From JALZOC01 sp038320555 (GTDB taxonomy: Bacteria > Acidobacteriota > Vicinamibacteria > Vicinamibacterales > 2-12-FULL-66-21): 64,000 nt of DNA. The DNA lies in contig JBBQEJ010000007.1 in assembly GCA_038320555.1 (NCBI GenBank), positions 1 to 64,000 on the forward strand. Reading direction: 5' to 3'. The position numbers and the translations under genes were made by a program. The notes under the pieces were generated by a model, which saw only the letters and a program-made list of their open reading frames with translations, ran no database searches and had not been told where the DNA came from. Below, piece by piece: positions 59,294 through 64,000 of this stretch. Each line of letters opens with the position of its first letter. The first letter of the stretch is position 1.

Positions 59294-61894
59294 ATGATCA
59301 CTCACGACACATTTCCTGTCATCTTGGCGTCCCGCACGGCGATAGCGGTTCTGGCGTGTGCGCTGCTCGGTATGCCTTCAGCAGCGTCCGCGCAGGCCCC
59401 TGGATCCGTGCAGGGGCTGGTGCAGGACCAGTCGGGCGGCCTTGTGCCGCACGCGGCGGTGGAGCTCCTCGACGGCGCCGGGACGATCGTCGCCACGACC
59501 CAGACAGACACGTCGGGAACATTTTCATTCACCGGCGTGTCGCCCGGCGACTACACCATTCGCACCTCACTCGAGGGATTCAAGCCGATCGTCGCGCGGG
59601 TTCGTGTGGCCCCGGGACGCCGGACCACCGCGCAGAAACTGACGCTCGAGTTGGCGTCCATTGCACAGGAAATCACGGTCGAGCGCGACGCGGCGAGCCT
59701 GGGCACTGGCGCGGACGCGAACCGCGACGGCGTGACGATCGACAGTTCCGCTCTGCGGGACATCCCGATCTTCGATCGGGATGTCGTCGGCACGCTCTCG
59801 CGATTCCTCGACGCGTCGGCGCTCGGCACCGGGGGCGTGACCCTCGTGGTTGACGGGATGGAAGCCCGCAAGGTTGGCGTAGCGCCCTCGGCGATTCAAC
59901 AGGTGAAGATCAACCAGGATCCCTATTCGGCAGAGTTTCCGCGTCCGGGGCGCGGACGAATCGAGGTCATCACCAAGGCGGGCACCGACAAATACAAAGG
60001 GTCGATGGACTTCACGTTCCGTGACGCGCGGTTGAACTCGCGCGATCCGTTTGCCGATTCCCGTCCGCCCGAGCAGCGCCGGATTTACGAAGCCGTGCTC
60101 GGCGGCCCCGTGAGCGACGGGAAGCACACCTCGTTTCTCTTCACGCTCGATCGCAGTGAAGAGAACCTGCAGTCCATCGTGTTCGCCGCCGGCCCGGCGG
60201 GCCCGGTGCACGCGATCGTACCCGCGCCGGATCGCGGTCTCGAACTGTCCGCGTCGGTGAACCACCAGCAAGGGAAGCGTCACACGTTGTCGCTGCGCGT
60301 CACCAACGAACAGTCGCACACGACCAATCAGGGCGTCGGCGGAACGACGCTCCCGGAAGCGGGCGTCGACAACCACGGCCGCGAGGCGCAGCTCGTGCTG
60401 GGGGCGCGCAGCGTGCTGAACGGGCGGCTCCTCAACGAGTTCCGTTTCCTGGTTGGGCACGAGAGCGGGTCGGCGGTCAGTCTCCATCCAGGCCAGCGGA
60501 TCGTCGTGCTCGATGCCTTCACGGGGGGCGGGGCGCAGACCAATCAGCGCTCGACCGAGGATCACTTCAACCTCGCCGAGTCGTTGACCTACGTGCACGG
60601 CAAGCACCTGTTCAAGGCAGGGTTCGCCGTGCCGGATTTCAGCCGGCGCGGGTTCGACGACGGCTCGTACCGCGAGGGGTCGTTCACGTTCGCGTCACTG
60701 GAAGATTACGCGCTCGGACGTCCTCTGTCCTTCCTGCAGCAGCGTGGGGACGGCCATATCGTCTTCCTGCAGAAAGTCTTCGGCGCGTTCGTGCAGGACC
60801 AGATCAATGTGAGCGATCACGTGTCAATCACGCCGGGGCTGCGCTACGACTGGCAGAACATCTTCCGCGACAACAATAATGTCGCGCCGCGGCTGTCGGT
60901 CGCGTACGCGATCCACAAGAACACCGTTGTCCGGGGCGGCGGCGGCGTGTTCTACGATCGCGCCGGAGACGGACCGATTCGCGAGGTGCTGCGCTCGCGC
61001 GAAGATCGGCTTGTGCGGATCATCCTGCTGGATCCTGCGTATCCCGATCCGTTCGCGTCGGGGCCGGCCAACGCGGCGGTTCGCAGTGTCGTGGTGCTTT
61101 CGCCGGACATGCGGATTCCCTATACGTTCCAGTACGGTGCCGGTCTCGAGCGTGTCGTACGGAAGGGTACGACCATCGCGGTGAATTATTTGGGATCGCG
61201 CGGCGTGGATCTGTTCCGGTCGCGGGACATCAACGCGCCGCTGGCGCCGCTCTATGACGGCCGGCCGGATCCCGCGTTCGGGCAGATTCGACAAATAGAG
61301 TCCGCCGGACGGCAGACCGCGCATTCCCTTCAGATCCTCGGGCGGGGGCGCCTGGCGCCGCGCCTGCAGGGATCGGTGCAGTACACGATCGCCACCGCTC
61401 ATAACGACACGAGCGGGATCAATTCTCTGCCGGCGAACAACCACGACCTCTCCGGCGAGTTTGGACGAGCGGACTTCGATCAGCGGCACCGTCTGGAAGC
61501 CCTGCTCACGCTGAAAGGCGGCGCATGGGCGAATGTCGGCGTCAGCTTGTCGCTTGGATCCGGCCGGCCCTACACGGAACGCACCGGGCGCGACGACTTC
61601 CATACGGGACAGACCAACGCGCGCCCGGCTGGAGTCGGGCGCAATACATTGCGGGGCCCCGGATTCGCGAGCCTTGACGTCCGGTGGTTGCACGAGTTTG
61701 CGCTCGGGTCCGCCAAGGCCGGCAAACGCGACGAGGACGCGCCGGCTTTCAGCATTGGAATCGATGCGTTCAATGTCACGAATCGCGTCAACTACTCGGG
61801 GTTCGTCGGGACCCTCACGTCGCCGTTCTATGGCCAGGCGATTGCCGCCCAGCCGCCGCGTCGGGTTCAACTCTCGGCGGGATTCCATTTCTAA
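59294..61894 (+). CDS. TonB-dependent receptor with carboxypeptidase-regulatory domain
   Basis: An 866-residue outer-membrane protein of the Oar-like group. Signal: AIAVLACALLGMPSAASAQ. The regulatory beta-sandwich lies at about 35-120 (SVQGLVQDQSGGLVPHAAVE, GTFSFTGVSPGDYTIRTSLE). The plug region includes VTLVVDGMEARKVGVAPSAI and VKINQDPYSAEFPRPGRGRI. The barrel ends RRVQLSAGFHF with terminal Phe. It is shorter than the receptor at 20689-24096 and clearly a different paralogue. The PepSY-like gene follows 15 bases after the stop. The ligand is unknown. Confidence 0.92.
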   Translation: MITHDTFPVILASRTAIAVLACALLGMPSAASAQAPGSVQGLVQDQSGGLVPHAAVELLDGAGTIVATTQTDTSGTFSFTGVSPGDYTIRTSLEGFKPIVARVRVAPGRRTTAQKLTLELASIAQEITVERDAASLGTGADANRDGVTIDSSALRDIPIFDRDVVGTLSRFLDASALGTGGVTLVVDGMEARKVGVAPSAIQQVKINQDPYSAEFPRPGRGRIEVITKAGTDKYKGSMDFTFRDARLNSRDPFADSRPPEQRRIYEAVLGGPVSDGKHTSFLFTLDRSEENLQSIVFAAGPAGPVHAIVPAPDRGLELSASVNHQQGKRHTLSLRVTNEQSHTTNQGVGGTTLPEAGVDNHGREAQLVLGARSVLNGRLLNEFRFLVGHESGSAVSLHPGQRIVVLDAFTGGGAQTNQRSTEDHFNLAESLTYVHGKHLFKAGFAVPDFSRRGFDDGSYREGSFTFASLEDYALGRPLSFLQQRGDGHIVFLQKVFGAFVQDQINVSDHVSITPGLRYDWQNIFRDNNNVAPRLSVAYAIHKNTVVRGGGGVFYDRAGDGPIREVLRSREDRLVRIILLDPAYPDPFASGPANAAVRSVVVLSPDMRIPYTFQYGAGLERVVRKGTTIAVNYLGSRGVDLFRSRDINAPLAPLYDGRPDPAFGQIRQIESAGRQTAHSLQILGRGRLAPRLQGSVQYTIATAHNDTSGINSLPANNHDLSGEFGRADFDQRHRLEALLTLKGGAWANVGVSLSLGSGRPYTERTGRDDFHTGQTNARPAGVGRNTLRGPGFASLDVRWLHEFALGSAKAGKRDEDAPAFSIGIDAFNVTNRVNYSGFVGTLTSPFYGQAIAAQPPRRVQLSAGFHF

Positions 61895-61909
61895 AAAACA
61901 GGAGCGAAG

Positions 61910-62419
61910 ATGAAACGCACGGGACTGGCACTGGTCATTGGATTGATGGCGGCGGGCGCGGCATACGCAGGACAACCGGCGGGTGGAATGCAGAGCAAGG
62001 CGGCGGAAAAAGCGGAGAAGAAGGAAGCAAAAGACCACGACCAGAAGATGAATCTGAGCAAGCTGCCGCCGGCGGTCAGGGCGACGGTCGAGTCCGAATC
62101 GAAAGGGGCGACGGTCAAGGGCGTCTCGAGCGAGAAGGAGCACGGCAAGACGGTGTACGAGCTCCAGACGCTCGTCAACGGCCGCACGCGCGACCTGATG
62201 ATCGACTCGGCGGGCAAGGTCTACGTCGTCGAAGAGCAGCTCGATGTCGATAAGGCCCCCGCCCCGGTGAGGGCCGCGTTGGAGGCGAAGGGGAAGATCG
62301 TCGTTCTCGAGTCCGTCATGAAGGACGGGAAGACGACATACGAAGGCCAGGTCCAGACCAAGGGCGGCAAGAAGGTCGCCATCGAAGTCGACGCCGACGG
62401 CAAACCGATCAGGCCGTAA
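61910..62419 (+). CDS. Exported PepSY-like protein
   Basis: A 169-residue secreted protein. The signal is TGLALVIGLMAAGAAYAGQ, followed by a Lys/Glu-rich linker. Two tandem PepSY-like units are visible: LSKLPPAVRATVESESKGAT with VKGVSSEKEHGKTVYELQT, and DKAPAPVRAALEAKGKIVVL with ESVMKDGKTTYEGQVQT. Such proteins often accompany two-component systems and may inhibit proteases or sense the envelope. An AGGAGCG Shine-Dalgarno precedes the ATG. The two-component genes expected downstream survive only as a relic. Confidence 0.82.
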   Translation: MKRTGLALVIGLMAAGAAYAGQPAGGMQSKAAEKAEKKEAKDHDQKMNLSKLPPAVRATVESESKGATVKGVSSEKEHGKTVYELQTLVNGRTRDLMIDSAGKVYVVEEQLDVDKAPAPVRAALEAKGKIVVLESVMKDGKTTYEGQVQTKGGKKVAIEVDADGKPIRP

Positions 62420-62429
62420 GATCAGGGTC

Positions 62430-63075
62430 ATGCGGATCGCTGGTCGAAGAGCACGAGCTGCGAACGCCGGTGTCCATCATCCGCACCGCCGCCGATGTCA
62501 CGCTCAGTCAGCCCGAACGCGACGAATCGGAGTATCGAGAGGCGCTCGCGGCCGTCTCGCAGCAGAGCTCACGTCTCACTCGTCTCGTGGACGACATGCT
62601 GGTACTGGCGCGCGCCGACGGCGGAGGCTATCCGGTGGTGTTGGCCGACGTCGACCTGACCGATCTCGTGGCCGGGTGTGTGCGTGAGCTTGGCGGGCGC
62701 GCCGATGACCGGGACATCCGGGTCAGCACGTCGCTGGAGCCGGTCCGGATCATGGCCGACGAAGCCTTGCTCCGCCGCATGTTCGGTAACCTGCTGAACA
62801 ACGCCCTCACGTATACGCCCCGTGGCGGGTCCGTGAACGTGTCACTCGCCAGACTGCAGCAAGCTGTCGAATTGCGCGTCGCGGACACCGGTCCAGGCAT
62901 TCCACCGGAGGATCGTGAGCGGGTGTTCGAGCGCTTCGTGCGGCTGGATTCCGCGCGTGCCGCTGGCGGCGCCGGCCTCGGCCTCGCGATCGCGCGCTGG
63001 GTCGCGGAGGTTCACGGCGGCCGCGTGGACGTGCGCTCCAGCGGACCGGACTTCGCTGCGAGCCTGCCCGCCTAG
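62430..63075 (+). pseudogene. Response regulator/histidine kinase pair fused by deletion
   Basis: Eleven bases after the PepSY stop codon, ATGCGGATC reads as the MRI start typical of an OmpR-type regulator. Then the frame breaks, and in another frame from about 62443 a histidine kinase appears in its middle: LVEEHELRTPVSIIRTAADV with the phosphorylatable His, then FGNLLNNALTYTPRGGSVNV (N box), VADTGPGIPPEDRERVFERF and GGAGLGLAIARWVAEVHGGR, complete to the C-terminus. The sensor, membrane and HAMP parts and nearly all of the regulator are absent. The kinase frame has no ordinary start codon before the His. Probably non-functional, although the ATPase half is intact. Confidence 0.72.
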
Positions 63076-63135
63076 CACGACGCTGTCAGATCAGCCAATT
63101 TGCTCGGACGACGGTCGGCTATTTGTCACGACGAG

Positions 63136-63300
63136 TTCACGCAGAGAGCGCCGAGAGCGCGGAGCAGACAATTAAGGAGGCGGCTGCTCACCCCTTCCGG
63201 CAACTCGCGCTTTGCGCGAGTTGAAGGGTCACGAGATCCCGGAAACAAGCAGCGCATTGAAACGGCCGCTACTTGTTTCTGGTTACCGGAAGGTCACTCC
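63136..63300. repeat. Left half copy of the composite nested palindrome
   Basis: CACGCAGAGAGCGCCGAGAG, a CAACTCGCGC / GCGCGAGTTG hairpin, and then GTCACGAGATCCCGGAAACA, AGCAGCGCATTGAAAC and CTACTTGTTTCTGG follow the order of the left half plus the inner hairpin of the complete element at 25691-25961. The inner right arm is cut short where the beta-barrel gene ends. Confidence 0.75.
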
Positions 63301-63819
63301 AAGGCTGGCGCGCCAGAAGTCCAGCTTGTGGCCTTCGCTGAGTTCAAACAGCGTCACGTCTCGCAGCGAACGCATGCGCCGCAGGTCAGCCCGCAGGCCG
63401 AAGCGCTTCGTGAAAAATACGTTCGTGCCGAGGCCGATGTCGTAGCCTAACGCGTTCTTCCCCCGCGGACGAATCAGGCCGAAGCCCAGGACCCCGTAGG
63501 GCCGCACGGGACCGGCCGGCACGATCACGAGGAAATTGGTCATCGCGGTGAGCATCGAGCTCTTGCCATCCGCCGTCTCTCCGAAGAAATGGCGCGCATA
63601 GCTGATGTCCTGCTCGGTGCCTGAGTACTGGCCCGTCTTCCCGAATGAGATGCCGAGATTGGTGCGCCTTTCGTCGCAGTTGCGGAGGCTGACGCAATTC
63701 ACTGAGTCGCCGCCGTAGTTGTAGCCGGCAAATGGCGTGAAGAAGCCCTGCGCTGCCGCAGGAACCGTCGTCGCAGCCACGCCAGCACACGCAAGAACGA
63801 GGATTCGCACAAGTCTCAT
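63283..63819 (-). CDS. Outer-membrane beta-barrel protein
   Basis: A 178-residue exported protein. Using the ATG at 63819, the signal is VRILVLACAGVAATTVPAAA with cleavage after AQG. The mature part alternates short polar and aromatic strands, FFTPFAGYNYGGD, TNLGISFGKTG, QDISYARHFFGE, YGVLGFGLIRP, NVFFTKRFGLRADLRRM, and ends DFWRASLGVTFR; the last residue is Arg after Phe, so the usual C-terminal Phe signal is shifted by one. One disulfide is likely between the Cys of VNCVSLRNCDE. An OmpW/OprF-like small barrel, role unknown. Its 3' end abuts a repeat element. Confidence 0.82.
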   Translation of the reverse strand: MRLVRILVLACAGVAATTVPAAAQGFFTPFAGYNYGGDSVNCVSLRNCDERRTNLGISFGKTGQYSGTEQDISYARHFFGETADGKSSMLTAMTNFLVIVPAGPVRPYGVLGFGLIRPRGKNALGYDIGLGTNVFFTKRFGLRADLRRMRSLRDVTLFELSEGHKLDFWRASLGVTFR

Positions 63820-63853
63820 GGTCACCGGTTTCTTTTCGCAGCCCCAAAGATAC

Positions 63854-63883
63854 TTGGGGTCAGATCTCGAGATCTGACCCCAA
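63854..63883. repeat. Perfect 30-base palindrome
   Basis: TTGGGGTCAGATCTC (63854-63868) is followed directly by its exact inverse (63869-63883), so there is no loop; the centre is CG at 63868-63869. On flanking position 63853/63884 the symmetry ends. I have seen similar GGGGTCAGATCT words next to Y1-type (REP-associated) transposase genes, but none is present within the window. Confidence 0.85.
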
Positions 63884-64000
63884 CTTACAGTGTACTAAAG
63901 GGGAGCAAGCCTTTATGTTCAAAAATGGACATCCCGTCCGGAAGGCGGCTCGACGGGGTCATCTTCAGGCGACAGCGCTGCCGCTAATCGTTGGATAAAT
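63884..64000. other. Right edge of window, no gene assigned
   Basis: A 27-codon frame starts at ATG 63915 (FKNGHPVRKAARRGHLQATA) and stops at 63996-63998. It is too short to judge. No terminator or promoter is clear. Confidence 0.3.

Noticed and set aside
62440..63075. Intact short histidine kinase
   Set aside because: No ATG, GTG or TTG start precedes the phosphorylatable His in that frame, and sensor and membrane parts are missing, so it is listed as a relic.
63950..64000. GTTGGAT near the right edge resembles the GTTRRRY end of an integron attC site
   Set aside because: No matching RYYYAAC partner, imperfect palindrome or integrase is visible; a 7-base match to a degenerate motif is expected by chance.

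Overview
The window is GC-rich, densely coded DNA from a free-living heterotroph. The gene types point to Acidobacteriota, most likely a Vicinamibacteria-like soil lineage: Oar-type TonB receptors with carboxypeptidase-regulatory domains, many TAT-exported Gfo/Idh/MocA and sugar-isomerase-like proteins, a PhoPQ-related secreted hydrolase, a VWFA-type relic, a MoxR/DUF58/vWA cluster, and Gly/Arg-rich linkers in exported enzymes. This assignment is inference, because no rRNA or tRNA gene was recognised.

Layout. 0.2-6.1 kb: an exported hypothetical protein, an AI-2E family permease, a BaiN/HI0933-type flavoprotein, the stub of an aquaporin gene, and a compact minus-strand operon encoding a c-type-cytochrome-like lipoprotein, two small His-containing membrane proteins and a TAT-exported Rieske protein. 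6.4-15.7 kb: a DEAD-box RNA helicase, a YbiT-type ABC-F ATPase, an M28 peptidase, a single-domain response regulator, an FTR1 iron permease, a cupin, a beta-propeller protein, and a possible small RNA between the regulator and FTR1. 15.7-20.5 kb: a 2-oxoacid:ferredoxin oxidoreductase operon with an unusual GltD-like, double 4Fe-4S electron-transfer subunit. 20.7-25.7 kb: a large TonB receptor and a PhoPQ-related protein. 26-33.8 kb: a five-gene MoxR/DUF58/BatA/vWA cluster. 33.9-45.5 kb: exported carbohydrate-type enzymes, a phosphatase-like protein and an exported FAD protein. 45.6-53.7 kb: a type-B carboxylesterase, a MarR regulator, a metallopeptidase, a J-domain protein and two more Gfo/Idh proteins. 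54-57 kb: a FecR / OmpA / CHASE2-HD-GYP operon. 57-63.8 kb: an SDR, a response regulator, a second TonB receptor, a PepSY-like protein and a beta-barrel protein.

Two themes stand out. First, five genes are relics: an aquaporin stub, an internally deleted VWFA gene, a frameshifted zinc-phospholipase C, a deleted esterase, and a histidine kinase fused by deletion to the first codons of a response regulator. Second, the intergenic DNA is full of repeat families: period-7 tandem arrays whose unit sequence differs from place to place, a composite nested palindrome with one whole and two half copies, ACACGGA-type and CTTCCGCC-type repeats, and palindromic inserts that have entered reading frames in frame.
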